Source: Sphingosinicella sp963974575 | Lineage (GTDB): Bacteria; Pseudomonadota; Alphaproteobacteria; Sphingomonadales; Sphingomonadaceae | Length of the DNA: 64,000 nt | Assembly (NCBI RefSeq): GCF_963974575.1 | Contig: NZ_CAXBBQ010000001.1 | Span: 124,001-188,000 of the forward strand | Reading direction: 5' to 3' | Shown: positions 35,351 to 43,073 of the stretch, piece after piece | How positions within the stretch are numbered: position 1 is the first letter of the stretch | How the letters are laid out: every line of letters begins with the position of its first letter | Notes under the pieces: generated by a model | The model's database searches: none | What the model was told of the DNA's origin: nothing | The model's input: only the letters and a program-made list of their open reading frames with translations | Program-made: the position numbers and the translations under genes

Positions 35351-36675
35351 ACCACCCTCACCCCCGGCCGCGCACTCTTCCCCATAAGCGCCCATACCGC
35401 CCAGACCAGCGCGTCCGCCCGGTCCGGCGAACGTCCCGGCCCTTCGTAGCCGCCCCCGGCGATCAGCCCGCACAGCTCGTCCTCCAGCGCCGGAAAGGCG
35501 CCCGCGTGGTGCACGCGCCCGGCTTCGTACTGCGCCGCGACCGGCTCGGCGCGGATCGCCTTGCCGCGTGTCGCGCGCACCGATTTCACCGGCAGCGCAT
35601 CGTCCACGGCGGCGAGCACGCGCGCGACCATGTCGCCGCCGTTGTTCACCTCCGCGATCACGCGGTCCGCGCCGTGCCGCGCGGCGGCATCCGAAACCGC
35701 GCGCGCCCAGCCTTCGGGCGACAGGCCCTCCACGCTCGCGTCCTCGATCACCACGATCGTGCCATCGCCAAGCAGTCCCGCCGCCACGATCCCGCACACC
35801 GATCCTGCGCCGTGCCCGGCGGGCGGATCGACGCCGATCACCACGCGCGCGAAGCCCTCATCTAGCGTCCCGTTCACCGCTCGCACCCGGCACCGCTCGA
35901 TGAGCGCGCGCGACCAGAGCGCGCCTTCCACCTCCTCGATCAGTTCGCCGTCCAGTTCCTGCCGCCCCAGCCGCGTGCCGCCGTAAGCATCCGTCACCGC
36001 CGCCAGAAACGCAGCCGGCAGGTTCGCGGCGTTCTCCGCCGTGCGCCCGCGCGTCACCACGATAGCCTGCCCCGCCGTCGCCTCCTCCAGCAGGCGCCGC
36101 ACCAGCGGCACGGGGCGCGGCGTCGTCGTCAGCACCGCGCGCGGCGCGCTTCCCAGCCGCAGCCCCATGCGCAGGTTCATCCACACGTCGAGGCCGCGTG
36201 GCCATTTCGCAATCTCGTCGCCCCAGGCATGGCTATGCTGCGCACCGCGCAGCGCATCCGGGTCGTCCGCCGAATAGAGGAAACCCTTCGCGCCCGTCGG
36301 CCACGAAAGCCGCCGCAGCGACGGCTCAAATTCAGGGCGCCGATCGGCGCGCACGCGGAGCAGGCCGGATTCGCCTTCCACCATTACGGCACGCGCCTCG
36401 TGCAGCGTCGTCCCGACAATGGCAATGCGCGCGGTGCCGTTTCGCGCCGCACGCTGCACCCATTCGGCGCCCGTGCGCGTCTTGCCGAAGCCGCGGCCCG
36501 CCATCACCAGCCACGTGTGCCAGTCCCCCGGCGGCACGACCTGCGCAGCCCGTGCGCGCCAATACCAGCTTCCGACCAGCACGTTCCGATCTTCAAGGTG
36601 GATCCCTCCCATCGCTTCGGCGAACTCGGCGGGAGACATCGCCTCCAGCCGCGCTTTCAGGTTCGGTGGGGTCAT
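35347..36675 (-). CDS. GTA/phage terminase large subunit (gp2-like)
   Basis: 442-residue DNA-packaging ATPase/nuclease. The Walker A-like motif is MAGRGFGKTRTGAEWV. Later blocks are LRGAQHSHAWGDEIAKW (DE of Walker B), TTTPRPVPLVRRLLE (coupling motif) and the nuclease part VVIGVDPPAGHGAGSVCGIV, VIAEVNNGGDM and SPDRADALVWA, with acidic metal ligands. The ATG at 36675 overlaps the terS stop (ATGA). It is intact over the full length. Confidence 0.93.
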   Translation of the reverse strand: MTPPNLKARLEAMSPAEFAEAMGGIHLEDRNVLVGSWYWRARAAQVVPPGDWHTWLVMAGRGFGKTRTGAEWVQRAARNGTARIAIVGTTLHEARAVMVEGESGLLRVRADRRPEFEPSLRRLSWPTGAKGFLYSADDPDALRGAQHSHAWGDEIAKWPRGLDVWMNLRMGLRLGSAPRAVLTTTPRPVPLVRRLLEEATAGQAIVVTRGRTAENAANLPAAFLAAVTDAYGGTRLGRQELDGELIEEVEGALWSRALIERCRVRAVNGTLDEGFARVVIGVDPPAGHGAGSVCGIVAAGLLGDGTIVVIEDASVEGLSPEGWARAVSDAAARHGADRVIAEVNNGGDMVARVLAAVDDALPVKSVRATRGKAIRAEPVAAQYEAGRVHHAGAFPALEDELCGLIAGGGYEGPGRSPDRADALVWAVWALMGKSARPGVRVV

Positions 36676-37163
36676 GCGTCGGCGTCTCCGCGCCGCGCCT
36701 CGATCGCGGCGGCGCGCGCTTCGACGGTGCGATACAGCGCCAGCGCGTCGTCCTCCGCCTCCCCGTCCCCCTCTTCGCCCACGATCATCGCATAGGCTTG
36801 CGGCCTGCGGCGGCTCAGCATGAACATCAGCAGCCGGTCCGAATATTCGCGGATTGTCACCGGCGTGCCGCTGCCACGCACCACGGTTTTTTCCACGCCG
36901 TTGCGGATGCGGTCGAAGGCTATCGCCTCCAGTTCGTCCATCGCGAGCGAAAGCGCGTCGTCCCAGGCCCGCGCGAAGGCGGCATCGCGGCGGCGCAGCG
37001 CATAGACGCCGCATGTCGCCTTGCCCGTCGCCGCCACGGCGCGGCGCACGTTCGCCGTTTCCGCCAGCGTTTCAAGGAAGATGCTGCGCCGCTTCGCCGT
37101 CCATCCGTCATGCCGCTGGGATGCGCGGCGCGCCGGTTTTTTCGCCGGTGTCGTTTTCGTCAT
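36672..37163 (-). CDS. terminase small subunit-like protein (gp1-like)
   Basis: 163 aa. A basic N-terminus (MTKTTPAKKPARRASQRHDG) precedes a helix-turn-helix type region (KRRSIFLETLAETANVRRAV, ATGKATCGVYALRRRDAAFA), then a coiled-coil stretch with a RPQAY motif. This is the pattern of small terminase subunits in GTA clusters. In GTAs the protein has lost specific pac recognition. First gene of the cluster, directly before terL. Confidence 0.8.
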   Translation of the reverse strand: MTKTTPAKKPARRASQRHDGWTAKRRSIFLETLAETANVRRAVAATGKATCGVYALRRRDAAFARAWDDALSLAMDELEAIAFDRIRNGVEKTVVRGSGTPVTIREYSDRLLMFMLSRRRPQAYAMIVGEEGDGEAEDDALALYRTVEARAAAIEARRGDADA

Positions 37164-37208
37164 CGGGGGTCTTTCACACGAGAAGAAGCCGCGCCGAGCC
37201 CCGACATG

Positions 37209-37243
37209 AAAACGGCTCCGAAGGGCCTGAACCCCCGGAGCCG
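37209..37243 (-). terminator. hairpin with T-run between DUF6456 and terS
   Basis: Arms cggctccg (37213-37220) and cggagccg (37236-37243). On the minus strand it is followed by TTTT, so it has intrinsic-terminator shape. It lies 335 nt after the DUF6456 stop and 46 nt before terS. It could end the DUF6456 transcript or act as an attenuator in the terS leader. Confidence 0.55.
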
Positions 37244-37458
37244 CAATTCCTCAGCGTGTCTGATCTCTAGCGAAGAGCGGTTCGCTCGTCAAGCATTATT
37301 TTCCCTATTTGGTTATTTTTGGTCCTTATGGTCGCACCCGGGTTGTAACATCTCGGCGGCTGGGCCACCTCCCGCGTCGATCCTGATATGTTGTTCATCG
37401 GATCGTAATTTTATGCGCTGTAAGAAGCGCTTACCGGGGCCGGGCAAAAGAGGTTGAA
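37244..37458. other. AT-rich intergenic region upstream of terS
   Basis: The lowest-GC stretch of the area (for example attattttccctatttggt at 37297-37315). It probably holds promoters for the GTA cluster (minus) and for the small plus-strand frame at 37459. No motif can be assigned with confidence. Confidence 0.4.
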
Positions 37459-37590
37459 ATGAAAACGATCATCGTCTGCGCCTGCCTTCTGTTCATCGCC
37501 GCTGTCGGCGCCATTGCGATTCCGCCGCACGCGGGCGCGATCGCCTCGACGCCGTCTGCCGCCGCAGACGCTGCCCCTCACACCCGGTAA
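37459..37590 (+). CDS. putative 43-residue exported peptide
   Basis: Small frame MKTIIVCACLLFIAAVGAIA followed by an Ala/Pro-rich tail, preceded by agaggttgaa, a reasonable ribosome site. The N-terminus looks like a signal peptide or a single membrane helix. Its last 13 nt overlap the 3' end of the DUF6456 gene on the other strand. Support is limited to composition, a start site and the hydrophobic helix. Confidence 0.35.
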   Translation: MKTIIVCACLLFIAAVGAIAIPPHAGAIASTPSAAADAAPHTR

Positions 37591-38054
37591 TAGTCCGCCA
37601 CGCGGTCCAGCCCCAGGCACAGCACCACCTTTCCGGCGCGCGCCGGCCAGCCCATCGCCCGTTCCGCCGTTTCGAGTCCCTCACCCAGGCACACCGTGCG
37701 CGTCAGCACGTCGGCAAGGCCTTGCCCCGCGTGCGCCAGCGCCGCATCCACGCGCGTTTTCGCGCCGATCTGCGCCGTCGTCGGGTCGGGCGCGTCGGGC
37801 GCGCTGCGGGCACCTTTCGCCACCGGCCCGGCGTCCCACGCCATCGTCACGCGCGGGCCGCGCGCGGCGATCATGAAGTCGCGGCGCAGGCGCACGCCCG
37901 CCTCGAACTGGCGGTCGCTGATCTTGCCGCGTGCGTGCAGCCACGCGATCGGCTCCTCCGCGCGGTTCGCGTGCCGCGCGCCTTCGGTGGCCGCGCGGCG
38001 GTGCGGCGGGCTGTCGATGCTGTTCACGATCAGGCGGTTACGGGTTTCGGGCAT
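37578..38054 (-). CDS. DUF6456 domain-containing protein
   Basis: 158 aa. Two blocks are typical of DUF6456: EEPIAWLHARGKISDRQFEA, continuing GVRLRRDFMIAARGPRVTM, and GLETAERAMGWPARAGKVVL near the C-terminus. I recall this domain from alphaproteobacterial regulatory proteins, but its biochemical role is not established. The start at ATG 38054 is followed by a short linker before the domain. It sits between the XRE gene (divergent) and terS (same strand), so a part in control of the GTA cluster is possible. That is inference. Confidence 0.75.
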   Translation of the reverse strand: MPETRNRLIVNSIDSPPHRRAATEGARHANRAEEPIAWLHARGKISDRQFEAGVRLRRDFMIAARGPRVTMAWDAGPVAKGARSAPDAPDPTTAQIGAKTRVDAALAHAGQGLADVLTRTVCLGEGLETAERAMGWPARAGKVVLCLGLDRVADYYRV

Positions 38055-38142
38055 GGGCTCTCCCTCGTGTTCAGTTGCGAATCGCCCTTGCCATCGCGTG
38101 TCCGCTGTAGGACAGTGAAAAATAACCCAATAGGATAATTCG

Positions 38143-38706
38143 ATGCTCACACGCATCCGCGAGGTCCGCAAGGGCAAGGGTCTCACGCTGGCGGACGTCG
38201 CCGAGCGCTGCCGGCCGGCCACGACGCCGCAAACCATCGGCCGCCTCGAAACCGGCACCCGCACCGTCTCGGTCGGCTGGCTCAACCGCATCGCCGCCGC
38301 GCTCGGCGTGGAAGCCGCCGAGCTCGTCACCCATCCCGAACGCCCGGACGTCCCCGTCGCCGCCCTCCTCGCCGCGGACGGCGCGCGCGCGCCGACGATG
38401 CCGCAGACGCTGCTGCCGCCCCGCCCGTCCGGCGCGATGATCGCGGTGCAGGTCGTCTCGGGCATCGGCGACTATCGCACCGGCGATTCGATCTGGTGCG
38501 ATCGGCTCTCCCCCGCCGAGTTCGAACGCGCGCGCAACCGCGACGTGCTCGTCCCCCGCCCCGCCGGGCGCTTCGTGTTCGGCCGTCTTGTGGATCTCGA
38601 CGGCCAGCGCCTCGCCATCCTGCCGCTGGTCCCCGGCGCGCGGCAGCTCGTCGTTTCGGAAACCCCCTGGCTCGCGGTCGCGGCAACATTGGTACGCCCA
38701 CTTTAG
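38143..38706 (+). CDS. XRE-family transcriptional regulator
   Basis: 187 aa. N-terminal Cro/C1-type HTH (TRIREVRKGKGLTLADVAERC and TPQTIGRLETGTRTVSVGWL), then a C-terminal half resembling a LexA/S24-like strand set (IAVQVVSGIGDYRTGDSIWC), but I see no catalytic Ser-Lys pair. It is divergent from DUF6456 with 88 nt between starts (sequence ataacccaataggataatt at 38121-38140). A phage-type repressor for the neighbouring cluster is plausible. Confidence 0.82.
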   Translation: MLTRIREVRKGKGLTLADVAERCRPATTPQTIGRLETGTRTVSVGWLNRIAAALGVEAAELVTHPERPDVPVAALLAADGARAPTMPQTLLPPRPSGAMIAVQVVSGIGDYRTGDSIWCDRLSPAEFERARNRDVLVPRPAGRFVFGRLVDLDGQRLAILPLVPGARQLVVSETPWLAVAATLVRPL

Positions 38707-38760
38707 GGAGTATGCGCCCAAAGGCGCCGCCGCTAACCGCAGCGCCGAAAGGAGCCCTTC

Positions 38761-39903
38761 ATGCTCGATACCACCCGCCGCACCGCGTTCGACGAGGACC
38801 ACGCCCTCTTCCGCGACAGCGTCCGCAAGTTCTTCGACCGCGAACTCCATCCCAACCTTGATCGGTGGGAGCACGAAGGCATCGTCGACCGCAACTTCTG
38901 GCGCGCCTGCGGCGAAGCGGGTCTACTTTGCCCGCAAGTCCCTGAAGAATACGGCGGTCTCGGCCTCGACTACCGCTACAACGCCGTCATAGGGGAGGAA
39001 CTTTGCTACGCCGGCTCCTCGGCAGGCATCACCCTCCACTCCGACATCGTCGTCGACTACATCATCAACTACGGCTCCGAAGAACAAAAGCGCCGCTGGC
39101 TCCCCGGAATGGTCTCGGGCGAAGTCATCACCGCGATCGCGATGACGGAGCCGGGCGCCGGCTCCGACCTCCAGGGCGTGAAGACAACCGCGAAGCGCGA
39201 CGGCAACCACTATGTCGTCAACGGCTCCAAGACCTACATCACCAACGGCCAGAACGCCGACCTCATCATAGTCGTCGCCAAGACCGATCCGACGCAGGGC
39301 GCGAAGGGCACCTCGCTCATCCTCGTCGAAGCCGATCGCGATGGCTTCGCGCGCGGCCGCAACCTCGACAAGATCGGGCAACATTCCGCCGACACCTCCG
39401 AACTGTTCTTCAACGACGTCCGCGTCCCCATCACCAACTGCATCGGCGAGGAGAACATGGGCTTCATCTACCTGATGAAGCAGCTCCCGCAGGAACGCCT
39501 CCAGATCGCGCTCTCCGCACAGGCGGTCGCGCAGCGCGCGTTCGACGAGGCGGTCAAGTTCACCAAGGAGCGCAAGGCCTTCGGCAAGACCGTGTTCGAT
39601 TTCCAGAACACAAAGTTCACGCTCGCCAACCTCGCGACGCAACTACAGGTCGGCTGGGCGCATCTCGACTGGGCGCTGAAGCGCCACGTCGAAGGCAAGC
39701 TCACCGCCGCCGAAGCCTCCGCCGCCAAGCTCTGGCACACCGAGTTGCAATGGGATGCCTGCGACCTCTCGCTCCAGCTGCACGGCGGCGCGGGCTATAT
39801 GAACGAATACCCGATCGCTCGCCTGTGGCGCGACGCGCGCGTACAACGCATTTACGGCGGTACGTCGGAGATCATGAAGGAAGTCGTCAGCCGCGCCATC
39901 TAG
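38761..39903 (+). CDS. acyl-CoA dehydrogenase
   Basis: 380-residue FAD enzyme of fatty-acid or branched-chain acyl-CoA oxidation. The FAD-binding block is AMTEPGAGSDLQGVKTTAKR, then NGSKTYITNGQNADLIIVV, and C-terminal QLHGGAGYMNEYPIARLWRD and IYGGTSEIMKEVVSRAI. The catalytic Glu in the usual subfamily position is not resolved here. 57 nt follow the XRE gene, with a good site (aaaggag) before the ATG. The chain length of its substrate cannot be read. Confidence 0.93.
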   Translation: MLDTTRRTAFDEDHALFRDSVRKFFDRELHPNLDRWEHEGIVDRNFWRACGEAGLLCPQVPEEYGGLGLDYRYNAVIGEELCYAGSSAGITLHSDIVVDYIINYGSEEQKRRWLPGMVSGEVITAIAMTEPGAGSDLQGVKTTAKRDGNHYVVNGSKTYITNGQNADLIIVVAKTDPTQGAKGTSLILVEADRDGFARGRNLDKIGQHSADTSELFFNDVRVPITNCIGEENMGFIYLMKQLPQERLQIALSAQAVAQRAFDEAVKFTKERKAFGKTVFDFQNTKFTLANLATQLQVGWAHLDWALKRHVEGKLTAAEASAAKLWHTELQWDACDLSLQLHGGAGYMNEYPIARLWRDARVQRIYGGTSEIMKEVVSRAI

Positions 39904-39912
39904 GCAGCGCGG

Positions 39913-41286
39913 CTAGAAACTCTCTTCGGCGTAAATCCGCGAAAGATCGCCCGCCCAGCGACCATGGTAAGCTTCGAGCAAGCGCTCGGCGGGAGTCTTG
40001 CCGCTTTCGACAATCTCGAACAGCGGCGCGAGGAAGATCGCCTCACTGTCGCCCGAGCTGTTGAGCCGTGCGCGCCGCGTCAGCCCCGCTTCGGCGATGG
40101 CGAGGATTTCCTTGCCGAGCTGCTGGAACGTGCGTCCGCGCGGCCCCGTCGCCTGCAAACCCAGTCTCGGCACCTCCTCGCGGATGCGGTTATGGTCAGC
40201 GATCGTCCAGTGCTTGACCGCATCCCACGCCGCATCGAGCGCGATGTCGTCGTAGAGCAGCCCCACCCAGAAGGCAGGCAGCGCGCAGATACGGTTCCAC
40301 GGGCCGCCGTCCGCGCCGCGCATCTCGAGATAGGACTTGAGGCGCACTTCCGGGAAAGCGGTCGAGATATGATCGTTCCAGTCGCCGAGCGTCGCGCGCT
40401 CGCCGGGCAGCGCCGTGAGCTTGCCGTCCATGAAGGCGCGGAAATCCTGTCCGGCGAGATCGACGTACTTGCCGTCGCGCACGGCGAAATACATCGGCAC
40501 GTCGAGAATATAGTCGGCCCAGCGTTCGAAGCCGAAACCGTCCTCGAACACGAACGGTAGCATCCCCGTGCGCGCCGCATCGGTATCGGTCCAGATGTGG
40601 CTGCGGTAGCTGAGGAAGCCGTTGGGCCTCCCTTCGGTGAACGGCGAGTTCGCGAACAGCGCCGTTGCGAGCGGCTGCAGCGCGAGGCTGACGCGGAACT
40701 TCTTCACCATGTCCGCCTCGCTCGCATAGTCGAGGTTGGTCTGGATGGTGCAGGTCCGCAGCATCATGTCGAGGCCAAGCGATCCCACGCGCGGCATGTG
40801 GCGCAGCATGATCGCGTAGCGCCCCTTGGGCATGATCGGCAGTTCGTCGCGACGCTTGTCGGGCCACATACCGAGGCCGAGAAAACCGAGGCCGAGCTCC
40901 TTGCCGACCTCCTGCACTTGCTTCAGATGCCGACCTGTCTCAGCGCAGGTCTGGTGCAGGTTTTCAAGCGGTGCGCCCGAAAGCTCGAATTGCCCGGCGG
41001 GTTCGAGACTTACGTTCCCGTCGTCGCCAGCAAGCGCGATGACATATCCGTTCTCCTCCACCGGCTCCCAGCCGAAGCGTGTCATCGCCATCAGCAGATC
41101 GCGGATGCCGCCTTGCTCGTCATAGGACGGTGCGCGGTGATCGGTGGTGCGATACACGAACTTCTCGTGCTCAGTACCGATTCGCCAACGCTCCGCGGGC
41201 TTGCTGCCGCGTTCGAAAACGCTCAGCAAATCATCTTTTGACTCGATAGGAAGGGCATCCCCTTCACCGGCCTTGCGCGTGCTCAT
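39913..41286 (-). CDS. gshA: glutamate-cysteine ligase, plant/alphaproteobacterial type
   Basis: 457 aa, the first enzyme of glutathione synthesis. The family differs from the enterobacterial GshA. Blocks are RIGTEHEKFVYR, ALAGDDGNVSLEPAGQFELSG, CAETGRHLKQVQEVGKELGL, LGLGMWP and the FANSPFTEGRPNGFLSYRSH segment. No gshB is present. Start ATG 41286. Confidence 0.95.
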   Translation of the reverse strand: MSTRKAGEGDALPIESKDDLLSVFERGSKPAERWRIGTEHEKFVYRTTDHRAPSYDEQGGIRDLLMAMTRFGWEPVEENGYVIALAGDDGNVSLEPAGQFELSGAPLENLHQTCAETGRHLKQVQEVGKELGLGFLGLGMWPDKRRDELPIMPKGRYAIMLRHMPRVGSLGLDMMLRTCTIQTNLDYASEADMVKKFRVSLALQPLATALFANSPFTEGRPNGFLSYRSHIWTDTDAARTGMLPFVFEDGFGFERWADYILDVPMYFAVRDGKYVDLAGQDFRAFMDGKLTALPGERATLGDWNDHISTAFPEVRLKSYLEMRGADGGPWNRICALPAFWVGLLYDDIALDAAWDAVKHWTIADHNRIREEVPRLGLQATGPRGRTFQQLGKEILAIAEAGLTRRARLNSSGDSEAIFLAPLFEIVESGKTPAERLLEAYHGRWAGDLSRIYAEESF

Positions 41287-41340
41287 GGCGAGCGCTTAGC
41301 CGTCCTCGCGGCCGCGCGCCAGAGAGGAAATGAGCGAGGC

Positions 41341-42090
41341 TCAATCTCCCCGCCAATCCCCCGCAAGCGCCTGCCAGATCGCAACCGCCGCTGCCGCTGC
41401 CGTGTCGGCGCGCAGGATGCGGGGGCCGAGTGAAACACGCACGCACTGTGGCAGTGTCCGGATGGCCGCACGCTCGGTATCATCGAACCCACCCTCGGGG
41501 CCGATAAGGATCGCTGCGGGCACAGCAACGCCGGGCAGCACCTTCGCGACTGGTTCGCCGCCTTCCTCGTCGCAGAAGATCAGCGCGCGCTCCACTGGCC
41601 AGTCCGCAAGCAGCGCTGCGAGCGGGACGGGATCGCCGAGCTCCGGCAACGCCGTACGTTCGCACTGTTCGGCTGCCTCGATCATGTGCGCGCGCAAGCG
41701 GTCGCGCTTCAGATTGCCCACAACCGTGCGCCGCGTCACGGTAGGCACCAACCGCGCCACGCCGAGCTCGCACGCCTTCTCCGCAAGCCAGTCGATGCGG
41801 CCCGCCTTCAGCGGCGCGGCGCAGAGCCAGAGGTCGGGCACCACCTCGCGTGACTTCAGCAGAGCCTCCGCCCGCACCACCACTTCGCGCTTGCCGATGG
41901 CGGCGATCACCGCCTGCCATTCGCCCGTGCGGTCGTCGAACAGCCGGACACCGTCGCCCTCGCGCAAACGCATCACGCGCGTCAGGTAGTGCCCAGCCGC
42001 CGCGGCGAGAGGCAACGTTGTCCCGGCACCCAGCTGTGTGTCCACGAACAGACGGGGGCCTGCCTTGCTTGACAATGATCGATCACCCAT
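41341..42090 (-). CDS. rsmE: 16S rRNA (uracil-1498-N3)-methyltransferase
   Basis: 249-residue SPOUT methyltransferase. The SAM-binding knot segment reads AILIGPEGGFDDTERAAI, then VSLGPRILRADTAAAAAVA. The N-terminal PUA-like domain reads YLTRVMRLREGDGVRLFDD. It is divergent from ubiA, with only 14 nt between the two starts, so promoters overlap the coding ends. Confidence 0.94.
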   Translation of the reverse strand: MGDRSLSSKAGPRLFVDTQLGAGTTLPLAAAAGHYLTRVMRLREGDGVRLFDDRTGEWQAVIAAIGKREVVVRAEALLKSREVVPDLWLCAAPLKAGRIDWLAEKACELGVARLVPTVTRRTVVGNLKRDRLRAHMIEAAEQCERTALPELGDPVPLAALLADWPVERALIFCDEEGGEPVAKVLPGVAVPAAILIGPEGGFDDTERAAIRTLPQCVRVSLGPRILRADTAAAAAVAIWQALAGDWRGD

Positions 42091-42104
42091 GCTGACCCGC
42101 TAGC

Positions 42105-43040
42105 ATGGAGACCCCGCCCCTGACCACGCCGGAACCTGCCGACCGCGCGACGCCCGATGCTGTTGCCGGGAGCTGGGTCGAAATGTTGCCCCAGTCATGG
42201 AAGCCTTACGCCCGGCTGGCGCGTGCAGACCGGCCGATCGGCGCATGGCTGCTGTTCTGGCCCTGCGCGTGGGGCACGGCGCTGGCCGGCGGCCTTCCGC
42301 AGGAATCGTATCTGGTGCTGCTGTTCCTGATCGGCTCGTTCGCGATGCGCTCGGCAGGGTGCGTCTACAACGACATCGTGGATCGCGATCTCGATGCCAG
42401 TGTCGAGCGCACGCGCGATCGCCCGCTCGCCAGCGGCACGGTATCGCTCAAGGCCGCTTGGGCACTGCTCAGCAGCCTGTCGCTGCTTGGCCTCGTCGTG
42501 CTGCTCCAGCTCGGCGGGTTCGCACAGGTTGTCGCGCTCTGCTCTTTGCTGCTGGTCGCGGGCTACCCGTTCATGAAGCGCATAACCTGGTGGCCGCAAG
42601 CGTGGCTCGGCCTCACCTTCAACTGGGGGGCGCTCGTCGGCTTCGCGGCAATCGCCGGCAGCCTGCCGCCCGCAGCGCTCGCGCTCTATGCGGCAGGCCT
42701 GTTCTGGACGCTCGGCTACGATACGATCTACGCGCTTCAGGACATCGAGGACGATGCGCTTGCGGGCATCAAGTCGTCGGCACGGCGGCTGGGCGGGAAC
42801 GTACGCGTGGGTGTGGCGAGCTTCTATGCCATCACGGTCCTCCTCCTTGCCGCCGCGCTCCTGCTTGCCGCGCCAGAGCAGCCGCTCGTCGTTGCGGCAT
42901 TGCTTCCCGCCGCGCTCCACCTGCTATGGCAGGTTCGCGCGCTGCATAGCACCGACACGGTGGGCACGCTCCGCCTGTTCCGCGCGAACACGGTAACGGG
43001 CGCGCTGGTCTTCGCGGCCTGCCTCGTGGCCGGACTTTGA
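42105..43040 (+). CDS. ubiA: 4-hydroxybenzoate polyprenyltransferase
   Basis: 311-residue integral membrane enzyme of ubiquinone synthesis, attaching the prenyl tail to 4-hydroxybenzoate. Both Asp-rich prenyl-PP/Mg motifs are seen: NDIVDRDLDASVERTRDRPL and YALQDIEDDA, in their usual order. About eight helices. The N-terminal extension before RLARADRPIGAWLLFWP is longer than in E. coli. Confidence 0.95.
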   Translation: METPPLTTPEPADRATPDAVAGSWVEMLPQSWKPYARLARADRPIGAWLLFWPCAWGTALAGGLPQESYLVLLFLIGSFAMRSAGCVYNDIVDRDLDASVERTRDRPLASGTVSLKAAWALLSSLSLLGLVVLLQLGGFAQVVALCSLLLVAGYPFMKRITWWPQAWLGLTFNWGALVGFAAIAGSLPPAALALYAAGLFWTLGYDTIYALQDIEDDALAGIKSSARRLGGNVRVGVASFYAITVLLLAAALLLAAPEQPLVVAALLPAALHLLWQVRALHSTDTVGTLRLFRANTVTGALVFAACLVAGL

Positions 43041-43073
43041 CGCGCGGCCTGCAAGCGCTTATGCGCGGCGGCC

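Larger units (their letters stand above)
29055..37163 (-). mobile_element. remnant gene-transfer-agent / prophage-like cluster
   Basis: All genes here lie on the minus strand, in the order terS, terL, (insert), portal fragment, DUF2163, NlpC/P60, tail-tip protein, DUF2793. This is the order of Rhodobacter-type GTA genes g1, g2, g3, g13, g14, g15, with everything from mid-g3 to the end of g12 missing. No integrase, lysis gene or attachment site is visible. Without capsid, protease, tail tube and tape measure the locus cannot build a particle. About 1.9 kb between terL and the portal carries unrelated genes and repeats. Confidence 0.75.
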
